Assembly: GCF_023227875.1 (NCBI RefSeq)
Contig: NZ_JALOCH010000003.1
Coordinates: forward strand, 198,326 to 262,325
DNA: 64,000 bases
Source: Methanoregula sp.
Lineage (GTDB): Archaea; Halobacteriota; Methanomicrobia; Methanomicrobiales; Methanospirillaceae
Reading direction: 5' to 3'
Shown: piece after piece, positions 24,066-32,714 of the stretch
How positions within the stretch are numbered: the first letter of the stretch is position 1
Layout: the number at the start of each line of letters is the position of its first letter
Notes under the pieces: generated by a model
Told to the model about the DNA's origin: nothing
What the model saw: only the letters and a program-made list of their open reading frames with translations
Database searches by the model: none
Program-made: the position numbers and the translations under genes

Positions 24066-24689
24066 ATGGACTTATCAATTAAGGATCGTAAGAATTTATG
24101 GAGTGCAGCAGCTGGAATATGCTCCTATCATTTTAATGGGGAGAGTTGTGAAAGAAAGTTATTTACAAAAAATGGAGAGATGGATACAAACTTAGGTGAA
24201 GAGTGTCACATTATCGGAGAAAAACCGAGCGCCGCGAGATATCAAGAAAAATTTCAAGATAAAGAAACCTACAAGAACGCAATTTTACTATGTAATGTCC
24301 ATCATAAACTTGTCGATGATAATCCAGAACTTTATACAATCTCCGTTCTCCAACAAATGAAAACTGAACACGAACAGATAATCTCCGAGAAATTGAAAAA
24401 ACAAAAAATTTTACCTTTTGTTTTAAAGGACACTCAAATTTTGGTTGAAGGCAATAAAGTGGATGGAGACGTTATCGGATTGGATGTTCAAAGCCCAACA
24501 GTTTTTTCTGGTGTTGGGATAGTTGTTCGAAGTAATGAAGCTAAAAGTGTTGTAGGGGCAAGAATTTCTGGAGGTCTGACGGGAATATTGTCTTTTTGTC
24601 CAAATTGCGGAAGACCTGTAAGTACAGCATATTCGGGTCAAATGGTTAGTCCGACCAGAGAATGCCCATTCTGCCATCACCAGTTTTGA
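24066..24689 (+). CDS. HNH-type nuclease with C-terminal zinc ribbon
   Basis: A 207-residue protein. Residues about 18-100 look like an HNH/His-Me finger: GICSYHFNGESC, EECHIIGEKPSAARY and NAILLCNVHHKLVDDNP, with the central His pair and Asn. A middle region reads QILVEGNKVDGDVIG, a beta-like spacer. Two C-x2-C pairs (CPNCGRP and CPFCHHQF) form a zinc ribbon at the end. Such nucleases occur in restriction and abortive-infection systems. It is very AT-rich compared with core genes and convergent with the AAA-TOPRIM gene. Substrate and partner are unknown. Confidence 0.7.
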   Translation: MDLSIKDRKNLWSAAAGICSYHFNGESCERKLFTKNGEMDTNLGEECHIIGEKPSAARYQEKFQDKETYKNAILLCNVHHKLVDDNPELYTISVLQQMKTEHEQIISEKLKKQKILPFVLKDTQILVEGNKVDGDVIGLDVQSPTVFSGVGIVVRSNEAKSVVGARISGGLTGILSFCPNCGRPVSTAYSGQMVSPTRECPFCHHQF

Positions 24690-24778
24690 TAATCATCAAA
24701 TCCTTTGAAAAGATACTTGGACTTGAAAAGTTGTACACTCCGATGGAGTTTAAGTTATAATTATTTTTATAGAGTGGT

Positions 24779-24822
24779 GCGATGGCCCACGCGCAAAACG
24801 CCTAGTCGGGTTTTGCGCTACG
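24779..24822 (+). repeat. Dispersed ~40-bp repeat, copy 4, with perfect hairpin
   Basis: GCGATGGCCCACGCGC at the left and GCGCTACG at the right match the other copies. The interior differs: GCGCAAAAC and GTTTTGCGC form a perfect 9-bp stem with a 10-nt loop. It lies in the 254-bp gap between the convergent HNH and AAA genes and might act as a terminator. Confidence 0.6.
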
Positions 24823-24943
24823 CACTTACCTATACGTTTGCGTGATCAAGGATGTTTCCGAGTCGCTACAATCTTGCAGAAAAACTGTATGCAGGAAAAA
24901 CGAATCGCTCTTTAAAATGAAAAAGATTTTATCTCGATACCAA

Positions 24944-26776
24944 TCAGGTTTTAGTTGAATGCTCAAATTCTTCAAAAATTTGAATTATTTCCTCAAATGG
25001 TGAAAAATTATCTTCTTTGGCTTGATTGATATACATTGTTTTAAATCGTCCCGGGCTCACGTTCGCGGCACTTGATAATTTATTGAATAATGTTCGTCCA
25101 GGAATCACTTTTTTCCATTCATCATCGTCTCTATCTACCAGATCATTCAAATAAATCCATCTTCGTTCAGTGTGCTCTTTAATAGGTTCGAATGAAAATG
25201 CTGAATTTACACGTTTTTGCTCAACTAAAAATGAATTTTCCAAGAGACTCAAATAATCTGATAGATCAATATCATTGATTCCCTTAACGGTAAGGCCAAC
25301 ATTTCCAATTTTTGATTGAACGAGAGAATCCAACTCTAATCGAATGGTGTATGGGATTGATTCTCGAGCGATTTGTTTGAGTTTGTCTCTAATTTTTACC
25401 GGGTCACAAAGCCAACTGTCATGAGGCTCCATTTTACAAACCATTCGCGCAATAATTTCCTCGTCTAGGAAATAATTCTCTAAATGATACCGTGGAAGGA
25501 ATGCGAGATGGTTTGAAGATTTCGACACTAAATCGGTCATTACATTCTCTGGAAGACTGCTATCATGATCTGATATCATAAAAAAATCTATGCCCCATAG
25601 GGATTTTGACAATACACCCTCAACTATTTTTGAGAATGATAAAATGGTCTGTCTACTACCGCTCGGAACGAGCACGTATTGAGGGAAGTGAGATCCCATG
25701 ATCTCACCATATGTTTGCTTATCCAAACTAGATTCCGAACCCTCGATTAAGACTATCTTCTTCCCAAGTGCGATGACACCTAAATTTTGTCCAAGCAAAT
25801 TAAGTGCTATCGCTTTTTCATCATCTTTAAAAACAGATACGGCTTGATTTTCCCCTCCATTTTTTGGTTTGATAAAAATTACAGAATGGTTCAGTGATTG
25901 CGTAATGATGTCCGGTGAATGAGTACAAAAAATAAATTGATTTCTTTCACCAACATTTTCAAGGGCTCTCAAAAGACGGAAACTCAGTTCTGGATGAAGG
26001 TGCACTTCTGGTTCATCAAAAAAAATAATACAATCCTTTGGATCATGTAGAAGTAAATCAAATACAACTGTGAATACTTCCCGTTCGCCAGAACTTAATG
26101 TGTCAATTGATAGAAGTTGCCCATTTTCTATATACTGTATAACAGGATTATTTAATGGAATATCTGCAAGTTTTTTTGGAAACAACAATAAATCAAATGT
26201 AGTTTTAAATTTCTCTAATGGGTCAATAGGATTAATAGGCATTTCTTTTTTGCCAGCCTTTCTTAACTCTTCATATCTTTGGGAAACTTCTGTTCGATAA
26301 TGACCAATTTTCCTGTATAATGCGTGAATTGTATCCTGATATCTATTCTTGAATGGATTCATCATAAGATTCCACACAACATCTTCATCGAAAGGATCTG
26401 GAAAATTCCAGCTCCATTGAAACGGTGCAATTTGTTCGAACGTTCTTGATGAATCAAAATTCAAGATACTACTTTCAAATTTCCCCCGTTTCCGGTTTTT
26501 TTGAAGGTGCTGACGCAATAAGTTTGAATCGTTTTGATCAAGTGTATTAAGTGATTTCTTTTTCCAAGAATCTCTTTCACCAGATGAAGTAGCCTCAATA
26601 TTGAGAGAACGTGACGGATCTGCCTGTGGATTTTGAAGAAGGCCAATGATTTGCTGGATTAAACGTGTTTTTCCAATTCCATTGGGTCCGGCTAGTACTA
26701 TAATCGTTGATAAATTTGTTGCTTCGAAATTGTCAATAGGGGGCTTATTTTGAATTTTAATTGACGTAATTCGCAT
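24944..26776 (-). CDS. AAA ATPase fused to a TOPRIM-like domain (OLD / PARIS AriAB-like)
   Basis: A 610-residue protein. The ABC-type ATPase half has Walker A AGPNGIGKTRLIQQ (near 30), signature TLSSGEREVFT (near 225), Walker B CIIFFDEPEVHLHPE (near 250) and switch His CTHSPD. The C-terminal half looks like TOPRIM/DUF4435: GKKIVLIEGSESSLDKQTYG (near 340), FFMISDHDSS (near 400) and RYHLENYFLDEEII (near 430). This architecture resembles OLD-family nucleases and fused AriA-AriB proteins of the PARIS anti-phage system. The ATG follows a perfect 12-bp palindrome (TTGAGGCCTCAA, 26778-26789) that contains the GAGG ribosome site. AT-rich and probably acquired. Confidence 0.75.
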   Translation of the reverse strand: MRITSIKIQNKPPIDNFEATNLSTIIVLAGPNGIGKTRLIQQIIGLLQNPQADPSRSLNIEATSSGERDSWKKKSLNTLDQNDSNLLRQHLQKNRKRGKFESSILNFDSSRTFEQIAPFQWSWNFPDPFDEDVVWNLMMNPFKNRYQDTIHALYRKIGHYRTEVSQRYEELRKAGKKEMPINPIDPLEKFKTTFDLLLFPKKLADIPLNNPVIQYIENGQLLSIDTLSSGEREVFTVVFDLLLHDPKDCIIFFDEPEVHLHPELSFRLLRALENVGERNQFIFCTHSPDIITQSLNHSVIFIKPKNGGENQAVSVFKDDEKAIALNLLGQNLGVIALGKKIVLIEGSESSLDKQTYGEIMGSHFPQYVLVPSGSRQTILSFSKIVEGVLSKSLWGIDFFMISDHDSSLPENVMTDLVSKSSNHLAFLPRYHLENYFLDEEIIARMVCKMEPHDSWLCDPVKIRDKLKQIARESIPYTIRLELDSLVQSKIGNVGLTVKGINDIDLSDYLSLLENSFLVEQKRVNSAFSFEPIKEHTERRWIYLNDLVDRDDDEWKKVIPGRTLFNKLSSAANVSPGRFKTMYINQAKEDNFSPFEEIIQIFEEFEHSTKT

Positions 26777-26933
26777 ATTGAGGCCTCAAAATAATTATTT
26801 GCTTTTTACTCCCGCCATTGGTATAAAATTTGCTTTATGATTTTTTACCTGTCGTAAGATGGATTCATTATTTCGAACCGCACGTTAACCGAAAACAACC
26901 CTTAATACCCTCCCCAAACAAAACTTGAGCAGA

Positions 26934-27476
26934 ATGCCTCCCGAAAAACTCCCCGGCGGCCCGACCCAGGACGAGATCATGGCAGTCTCGCTCCAGAAGC
27001 TCGGACTCCGCAGCACAGACACTGTTCTGGAAATCGGCTGCGGCACCGGGAAGGTCTCGGTCGCGATGGCCCGCGAAGTAAAGTCCGTGATCGCCATCGA
27101 CATCCGCCCCGAAGCGATCACGCTCGCAACCAAGACGGCAAAGGAGGCCGGCGTGAAAAATATTAATTTCTCCTGCACCGAAGCAACAGCGTTCCTGCAA
27201 AGTAACGAAGTGTACGACTGCGCATTCCTCGGCGGCACAAAGCACCTTGCAAAGATCCTTCCGGTACTCGCAAAGAAAGTGAAGCGGACGATCGTGGTAA
27301 ACGCTGTGCTCCTCTCCACGGTCTCGGACGCAGTCACGGTCCTGAAAGACCTCGGGCTCTTTTGTGAAGTTGTGCAGGTGCAGGTCTCGCGGTCGCACGG
27401 GATTGCCGGCAGTATCATGTTCAAGCCCATCGATCCCGTCTTTATTATTGTCGCACGGGGTGCTGCATGCTCGTAG
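26934..27476 (+). CDS. cbiT: Cobalt-precorrin-6B C15-methyltransferase (decarboxylating) CbiT
   Basis: A 180-residue SAM methyltransferase that methylates C15 and decarboxylates the acetate side chain in the anaerobic cobalamin pathway. Motif I is VLEIGCGTGKVSVAMA, and the N-terminus (LPGGPTQDEIMAVSL) matches the CbiT substrate loop. The ATG at 26934 lies about 30 bp after CCTTAATACCC, so the mRNA may be leaderless; a TTG 9 bases earlier is less likely. It is the first gene of an eight-gene operon, and its 3' end overlaps cbiL by 10 bp. Confidence 0.92.
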   Translation: MPPEKLPGGPTQDEIMAVSLQKLGLRSTDTVLEIGCGTGKVSVAMAREVKSVIAIDIRPEAITLATKTAKEAGVKNINFSCTEATAFLQSNEVYDCAFLGGTKHLAKILPVLAKKVKRTIVVNAVLLSTVSDAVTVLKDLGLFCEVVQVQVSRSHGIAGSIMFKPIDPVFIIVARGAACS

Positions 27477-28072
27477 GCCTTGGCCTCGGGCCGGGAAACC
27501 CGGAGCTCCTGACGCTCCGTGCGGTGCGGCTCCTGAAGGAAGCCGATACCGTCTTTGTGCCCGGCCGGATTGCGCACGACCTCGTGGCCCCGTACCGCGA
27601 ACCCGTCATGCTCGATTTCCCGATGACGGACGATGAGGCAAAGATCCGCTCGTGCATGAAGGAGAACGCACGGAAGATCGCGCCCGTTGCGCAGGACGGC
27701 CTCGCGGTCTTCGGGATCCTGGGCGACCCGAACTTCTTCTCCACGTTCTCTCGGCTCTGTGCCGTGATCGCGGAGACGCACCCGAAGGTTGAGTTCCGGA
27801 CCGAGCCGGGGATCAGCTCCATCACCGCGTTTGCCGCCGCTGCCGGTGTGCCGGTGAACCAGGGCTTCACCGTCTCGGACGGTACGGTGTCGGAAACGAT
27901 GATTCTCTTAAAAGTCCGGCACCCGAAAGCCACCGCGGAGAGCCTGCGGGCCAAAGACTATTGCGAGTTCGTGCTGGTCGAGCGGATGTTCTTCGATGAC
28001 ATGAAAGTGTACCGGAACGATGAACTGCCGGAGAAGAGTGATTACATGAGCGTGATGTATGCCCGTAAATAA
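27467..28072 (+). CDS. cbiL: Cobalt-factor II C20-methyltransferase CbiL
   Basis: A 201-residue tetrapyrrole methyltransferase. It has the N-terminal loop LVGLGLGPGNPELLTLRA and GILGDPNFFSTFSRL, the central GxPxxYS-equivalent loop. EPGISSITAFAAAAG follows. Position in the operon after cbiT and the Phe-rich GDPNFFSTF loop separate CbiL from CbiF and CbiH. It overlaps both neighbours by 10-14 bp. Confidence 0.88.
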   Translation: MLVGLGLGPGNPELLTLRAVRLLKEADTVFVPGRIAHDLVAPYREPVMLDFPMTDDEAKIRSCMKENARKIAPVAQDGLAVFGILGDPNFFSTFSRLCAVIAETHPKVEFRTEPGISSITAFAAAAGVPVNQGFTVSDGTVSETMILLKVRHPKATAESLRAKDYCEFVLVERMFFDDMKVYRNDELPEKSDYMSVMYARK

Positions 28073-28793
28073 TGACGCGAACGTGATCTGGTTCGTTGGC
28101 GCCGGGGCCGGCGACCCGGAACTGATCACGGTCAAGGGAAGGAAGCTGCTGGACAAAGCCGAGGTGCTGGTCTACGCGGGCTCGCTCGTCAGCCCGGCGC
28201 TTGTCGAGACCTGCCCGGCAGAGGAGAAGGTGGACAGCTGGGACCGGAAGCTCGACGAGATTGTTGCCATCATGATCGACCGGGCACAGAAAGGAAAGCG
28301 GGTCGTGCGGCTCCACTCCGGCGACTCAGCGATCTTCGGCTCGATTGTCGAGCAGATCGCAGAGCTGGAGAAAGCCGGGCTCACGGTGAAGATCGTCCCC
28401 GGGGTCTCATCGGTTTTCGCTGCGGCAGCAGCCCTCACCACGGAGTACACGCCAAAGGGCGTAGCGGACACGCTCATCATCACCCGGCCTGCGGGTAAGA
28501 CACTTGAAGTGGATTACATCCCCGAGCTCTCGAAAGTCCCGGCAACGATCGCGTTCTTCCTGGGGAGCGAGCATTTCTCGGAAATCACGGAAAAGCTCTC
28601 CTGCCCGAAAGACACGCCCGCGATCGTCATCTACCACGCCTCGTGGCCCGACCAGCAGATCATCCGGGGCACGGTTGCCGATATCGCACAGAAAGCACAA
28701 TCCGCCGGCATCACGCGGTCGGCCCTGCTCATTGTCGGGCACGCCGTGCTCGGGACCGCCTGCGACTACACGCGATCGCACCTCTACTCATGA
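28059..28793 (+). CDS. cbiF: Cobalt-precorrin-4 C11-methyltransferase CbiF
   Basis: A 244-residue tetrapyrrole methyltransferase. The sequence IWFVGAGAGDPELITVKGRK, VLVYAGSLVSPALVE and RLHSGDSAIFGSIVEQ is characteristic of the C11 enzyme. VPGVSSVFAAAAAL completes the SAM-site loop. Its TGA overlaps the cbiG ATG. The start overlaps cbiL by 14 bp. Confidence 0.93.
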   Translation: MPVNNDANVIWFVGAGAGDPELITVKGRKLLDKAEVLVYAGSLVSPALVETCPAEEKVDSWDRKLDEIVAIMIDRAQKGKRVVRLHSGDSAIFGSIVEQIAELEKAGLTVKIVPGVSSVFAAAAALTTEYTPKGVADTLIITRPAGKTLEVDYIPELSKVPATIAFFLGSEHFSEITEKLSCPKDTPAIVIYHASWPDQQIIRGTVADIAQKAQSAGITRSALLIVGHAVLGTACDYTRSHLYS

Positions 28794-29662
28794 ACGACAC
28801 GGTTGTCATCACGTTCCCGTATTCCCGCACGGATGCAGAACGTATCGCGGCATTTCTTAATGCGGATATCGTGGAATACTCGTCGGATATTTTCAGCACG
28901 GTATTTGCAGGCCGCAAACGGATCGTTGCCCTGATGTCGATGGGGATCGTGGTGCGGAAGATCGCATCGCTGCTGGACGATAAGTGGACCGATCCTGCGG
29001 TTGTGGTCGTGAGCCCGGACCTCCGGTTCGCGGTGCCGGTCCTCGGCGGGCACCACGGGGCAAACTCGCTTGCAAAGGAACTGGCCGGCCTCGGCCTTGT
29101 GCCGGTCATCACCACCGCAACGGAGTCCCGGGGCCGGGACTCTGTCGAGACTATTGCGGAACGGACAGGCACCGAAGTCCTGAACCGGGACTCCACCCGG
29201 CAGGTGAACGCAGCGCTGCTGGAGAACGATATCCCGGTCCATGCGGTCCACGGTCCTGCCATCGTGCTCGCGGGTCCCGGCGTCTCGCTGCTCGTCAGGA
29301 AAGGCGTGTACTCGGTCGGCATCGGGTGCCGGAAAGGGATCCGGCCGGAGGAAGTCTCGGATGCGGTCCGGACCGCCCTTGCGGAGAACGGGATCGCACC
29401 GGAGGACGTCCTCATCTACGCGACCACGCAAAAAAAGTTCAACGAGACCGGCCTTGTCGAGGCGGTCGCATCGCTTTCCGGGAATTTAATATTCCTTGAT
29501 GACGATACCATAAACGCACAGGCAGGCACCGGCCCCTCGCGGGCAACCCGGCTCGGGCTCCTTGGTGTTGCCGAGCCCTGCGCCCTTGCCGTGTCAGGGA
29601 GCAGGACCCTTGTCATGGGAAAGAAAGTTTTCGGGAGAGTGACCGTTGCCATCGCACGTTAA
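28790..29662 (+). CDS. cbiG: Cobalt-precorrin-5A hydrolase CbiG
   Basis: A 290-residue enzyme that opens the delta-lactone of cobalt-precorrin-5A and releases acetaldehyde. Evidence is LMSMGIVVRKIASLL, the central VLGGHHGANSLAKELA and the C-terminal SVGIGCRKGI followed by IYATTQKKFNETGLVEA. The ATG at 28790 overlaps the cbiF stop; longer upstream ORFs lie inside cbiF. Its end overlaps cbiH by 17 bp. Confidence 0.92.
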   Translation: MNDTVVITFPYSRTDAERIAAFLNADIVEYSSDIFSTVFAGRKRIVALMSMGIVVRKIASLLDDKWTDPAVVVVSPDLRFAVPVLGGHHGANSLAKELAGLGLVPVITTATESRGRDSVETIAERTGTEVLNRDSTRQVNAALLENDIPVHAVHGPAIVLAGPGVSLLVRKGVYSVGIGCRKGIRPEEVSDAVRTALAENGIAPEDVLIYATTQKKFNETGLVEAVASLSGNLIFLDDDTINAQAGTGPSRATRLGLLGVAEPCALAVSGSRTLVMGKKVFGRVTVAIAR

Positions 29663-30431
29663 AGGAGAGAAAGGGACCCTTGCCATTGTCGGCCTCGGGC
29701 CGGGGCTGCTGGAGTACATCACTCCCCGTGCCATGAAAGCGGTGGCAAAAGCCGAATATGTGCTCGGCCACTCCACGTATCTCAAGCCGCTCGAACCGCT
29801 GCTTGCCGGCAAGCAGGTCATCAGCAGTACCATGGGAAAGGAAGTGGACCGGGCAAAAAAGGCGATCGAACTCGCCCGGACAAACCATGTCGCGATCGTT
29901 TCCGGCGGCGATGCCGGGGTGTACGGCATGGCAAGCATTGTCCTTGAAGTGCTGGAGCGCGAAGGCGTGGATATCCCGGTCGAGGTGGTCCCGGGCGTGA
30001 CCGCGGCCAATGCCGCTGCGTCCCGGGTAGGCTCGCCCCTCTCCGGGGACTTTGCCGTGATCAGCCTCTCCGACCTTCTCACGCCGCTTGACGTGATCGA
30101 ACAGCGGCTTGACGCGGTCTTCACGCTCGGGATCCCGGTCGTCCTGTATAATCCGAAGAGCCGGGGCCGGCCGGACAACCTTGCGCTGGCCATCGGGATT
30201 GCGCGGAAACATCTTGGGCCGGGGACACCGGTCGGGATTGTTAAAAATGCCCTGCGCGAGGACGAGAAGACGCTCGTCACAACGCTCGGGGCAATGGAAC
30301 AATCGATGGACGCCGTTGACATGCACACGACGGTTATCATCGGGGGAACAGAGAGCAGGATCTGGAGGATGAGAGACGATGTCAAAGGAATCATCACGCC
30401 ACGCGGGTACCACCGGAAATACGTATATTGA
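29646..30431 (+). CDS. cbiH: Cobalt-precorrin-3B C17-methyltransferase CbiH (TTG start)
   Basis: A 261-residue tetrapyrrole methyltransferase catalysing the ring-contraction methylation. It shows LAIVGLGPGLLEYITPRAMK, VSGGDAGVYGMASIVLE and VPGVTAANAAASRVGSPLSG, with DLLTPLDVIEQRL. The likely start is TTG at 29646 with a GAGAGTGA ribosome site inside cbiG. There is no ATG before the conserved N-terminus. Its end overlaps cbiC by 53 bp. Confidence 0.9.
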   Translation: MPSHVKGEKGTLAIVGLGPGLLEYITPRAMKAVAKAEYVLGHSTYLKPLEPLLAGKQVISSTMGKEVDRAKKAIELARTNHVAIVSGGDAGVYGMASIVLEVLEREGVDIPVEVVPGVTAANAAASRVGSPLSGDFAVISLSDLLTPLDVIEQRLDAVFTLGIPVVLYNPKSRGRPDNLALAIGIARKHLGPGTPVGIVKNALREDEKTLVTTLGAMEQSMDAVDMHTTVIIGGTESRIWRMRDDVKGIITPRGYHRKYVY

Positions 30432-31065
30432 CGTTGGTGCCGACACACAGGAAGGCTTTGCGATCTCGTCAAAGTCACGGGCACTTGCACGAGAAGCGAT
30501 CGGCAACGAGACGCCCGAAGACCGCGTGAAGCAGCGGTGCTCGATCGCGGTCGGCGATTTTGCGATGGCGGACCTGATGCGGTTTGTGAACAACCCCGTC
30601 CCAGCGGTCCTCGAAGCACTCAGGCAGGGAGCCCCCATTATCACCGACATCCGGATGGTCCAGATAGGCATCCAGAAGAAGGGGCATACGAGCAAAGTGC
30701 TCTGCGCCCTTGACTTCGGCGCCGATATCGTCAAAGAAAAAGGGATCACGCGGAGCTCGGCCGGGTTCATCGCGCTGAAAGACCGGCTTCCCGGGTCGAT
30801 TGTCGTGATCGGGAATGCCCCATCAGCGCTGCTCTCGCTCTGCTCGATGGCCCGCGACGGCATCCGGCCGGCCGCGATCATCGGTGCGCCGGTCGGCTTC
30901 GTCAACGCCGCCGAGTCCAAGGAAGTGCTGCGGGCGCTTGACATCCCCTCGATCTCTTCGGAAGGGACGCGGGGCGGGACACCGGTTGCCGTTGCCGCGG
31001 TCAACGAGTGCATCACCATGTATATCGAGGCTTCAGGTCATGCGGGACCCGGTCACCGGCTTTGA
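30379..31065 (+). CDS. cbiC: Cobalt-precorrin-8 methylmutase CbiC
   Basis: A 228-residue mutase that moves a methyl from C11 to C12. It has the conserved GFAISSKSRALAREAIG, RCSIAVGDFAMADL and APSALLSLCSM, plus GAPVGFVNAAESKE. The catalytic His in this family lies in the region aligning with KKGHTSKV. The ORF overlaps cbiH by 53 bp at its 5' end and cbiD by 26 bp at its 3' end, an unusually compact layout. Confidence 0.92.
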   Translation: MSKESSRHAGTTGNTYIDVGADTQEGFAISSKSRALAREAIGNETPEDRVKQRCSIAVGDFAMADLMRFVNNPVPAVLEALRQGAPIITDIRMVQIGIQKKGHTSKVLCALDFGADIVKEKGITRSSAGFIALKDRLPGSIVVIGNAPSALLSLCSMARDGIRPAAIIGAPVGFVNAAESKEVLRALDIPSISSEGTRGGTPVAVAAVNECITMYIEASGHAGPGHRL

Positions 31066-32047
31066 ATACCCGGACGCGTGGGTCGGGCGGTGCCAGGACC
31101 CCGACAAGCTGGCGCTCGTAAAAAAAGGCCTTGCCGTTCTCACCTCAACGGGCCTCGTCCTTGTGCGGGGGTTCACCACCGGCACGACTGCCGCAGCGGC
31201 CTGCAAGGCAGCGGTCCTCTCGCTTGGGGGTGCAGCGGTCACGTCCGTCCCGGTCACGCTCCCCTGCGGGCTGACCGTCGATGTTGCCGCCGAGGGTGCT
31301 GCGGGGCGGGCAACTGCCAGGAAAATCCCCGGGGATTATCCCGGCGATGTCACGGCCGGCCTCCTCTTTGTTGCCGAGGCGGTCAGGAAAGAAAATGGCA
31401 TTCATCTCTCATTTTTGGAAGGCATCGGGAGGTTTTCCCGGGATACCCCGCGCTACCGGGCCGGCGCTCCTGCGGTCAGCCCCCCGGCCATGGCCTGCAT
31501 CGAGGCATCCGTTGAGGAGGCCCTCAGAACAACCGGCCAGCCCGGCATCGAGGTGCGGCTCCACATCCCCAAGGGAAAAGAGATCGGGAAGATCACCTTA
31601 AACCCCCGGATCGGCGTCGTGGGAGGCATCTCGGTCCTCGGCACCACGGGCCTTGTCGAACCCTGGGACGACCACCTCACCTCCTCCACCATCTACCGGA
31701 TCTCGGCTGCGGAACACCCGGTCCTCACGACCGGGCGCACCGGCCTCCGGTTTGCCCGGCTGATGTATCCCGACCGCGAGGTGATACTCATCGGGGGAAA
31801 GATCGAACGGTCTGTTGAAGCGGTCCGTGGCGATGCGATCCTTTTTGGCCTCCCCGCTCTCATCCTCCGGTATATCAACCCGCAGGTCCTCGAGGGGACC
31901 GGGTCCGCGACCGTTGAGGAACTGTCGGTCACCCCGGCCTTTCCTGCGATCGTAAAGGTGAACCTTGCCGCGTTTAAGGCACGGTATCCCCGTATCAGCG
32001 TGGTGCTGGTGGACCGGGAAGGGCAGGTCATAGGAGAGAGTCCATGA
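31040..32047 (+). CDS. cbiD: Cobalt-precorrin-5B C1-methyltransferase CbiD
   Basis: A 335-residue enzyme methylating C1 in anaerobic cobalamin synthesis. Diagnostic regions are RGFTTGTTAAAACKAAVLSL at the N-terminus, the RDTPRYRAGAPAVSPPAMAC loop and NPRIGVVGGISVLGTTG. The ATG at 31040 lies inside the cbiC end. The frame is open from 30815 but upstream residues belong to the cbiC region. The gene stop overlaps cbiE by four bases (ATGA). Confidence 0.92.
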   Translation: MRDPVTGFEYPDAWVGRCQDPDKLALVKKGLAVLTSTGLVLVRGFTTGTTAAAACKAAVLSLGGAAVTSVPVTLPCGLTVDVAAEGAAGRATARKIPGDYPGDVTAGLLFVAEAVRKENGIHLSFLEGIGRFSRDTPRYRAGAPAVSPPAMACIEASVEEALRTTGQPGIEVRLHIPKGKEIGKITLNPRIGVVGGISVLGTTGLVEPWDDHLTSSTIYRISAAEHPVLTTGRTGLRFARLMYPDREVILIGGKIERSVEAVRGDAILFGLPALILRYINPQVLEGTGSATVEELSVTPAFPAIVKVNLAAFKARYPRISVVLVDREGQVIGESP

Positions 32048-32625
32048 AGATCATTGGTGTCGGCTGCGGCCCGGGGCTGCTCACGGAACAGGCAATAAAG
32101 GAACTGAAGGCGGCCCGGAGTGCGTACGGGTCGGAGCGGGCAATCGAGCTGGCAAAGCCCTATCTCCGCTCCACCTGCCGGGTCAAGTCCATCGACGATT
32201 TCAAGAGCCTGAACAGGCTCCCGCAGGACTCGGTCATCCTCTCGACCGGCGACCCCATGCTTGCCGGCCTCGGGTACCTGACCGGCGAGGTCATCCCGGG
32301 CATCTCCTCGCTCCAGCTCGCAACCTCCCGCCTCCACATCCCCCTCTCCCGGGTATCCGTGGTCGTTGCCCACGGGCGGGGCCACGAGAAGGGCATGACC
32401 GACACGGTCGAGGAACTGAAACGGGGGAAGATCGTCTTCCTCCTTGCGGACCCGAAGTTCGATGTCAATGAACTGTACTCGCGGCTCCAGCGCCTCGCCA
32501 TTCCCCTGCAGATCGCGGTCTGCGAGAACCTCGGGTACCCGGAGGAGAAGATCGCGGTCGCTCCGGTAGAGACACCCCCCGGGACCACGGCGGCTCTTTA
32601 CTCGCTTGTCATCGGCAATTTCTGA
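32044..32625 (+). CDS. cbiE: Cobalt-precorrin-7 C5-methyltransferase CbiE
   Basis: A 193-residue tetrapyrrole methyltransferase, last gene of the operon. It has MKIIGVGCGPGLLTEQAIKE, VILSTGDPMLAGLGYL and VIPGISSLQLATSRLHIPLS. It lacks a fused CbiT domain; CbiT is encoded separately as the first gene. The ring-modification set from C20 methylation through C5/C15 methylation (cbiL, H, F, G, D, C, E, T) is complete in this operon. Cobalt insertion, CbiJ and CbiA must be elsewhere. Confidence 0.9.
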   Translation: MKIIGVGCGPGLLTEQAIKELKAARSAYGSERAIELAKPYLRSTCRVKSIDDFKSLNRLPQDSVILSTGDPMLAGLGYLTGEVIPGISSLQLATSRLHIPLSRVSVVVAHGRGHEKGMTDTVEELKRGKIVFLLADPKFDVNELYSRLQRLAIPLQIAVCENLGYPEEKIAVAPVETPPGTTAALYSLVIGNF

Positions 32626-32714
32626 CGGATCAAAAAATCGTCAGGCCGGAAAAAGCCCGACAACAACCTTTTTTCCCAAACCGTGTCAATTACTGGTAGG
32701 GAGGTATCATTCCC

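Noticed and set aside
24066..26776. Calling the HNH and AAA-TOPRIM genes a single named defence system (Gabija, PARIS or retron-OLD)
   Set aside because: They are convergent with a 254-bp gap, no UvrD-like helicase or reverse transcriptase is present, and the TOPRIM assignment is tentative.
26780..26933. Cobalamin riboswitch upstream of cbiT
   Set aside because: The leader is too short and lacks the B12-box pattern; the start looks leaderless.
29613..31019. 468-codon minus-strand ORF opposite cbiH and cbiC
   Set aside because: Opposite strand to well-supported genes; serine- and arginine-rich composition typical of shadows.
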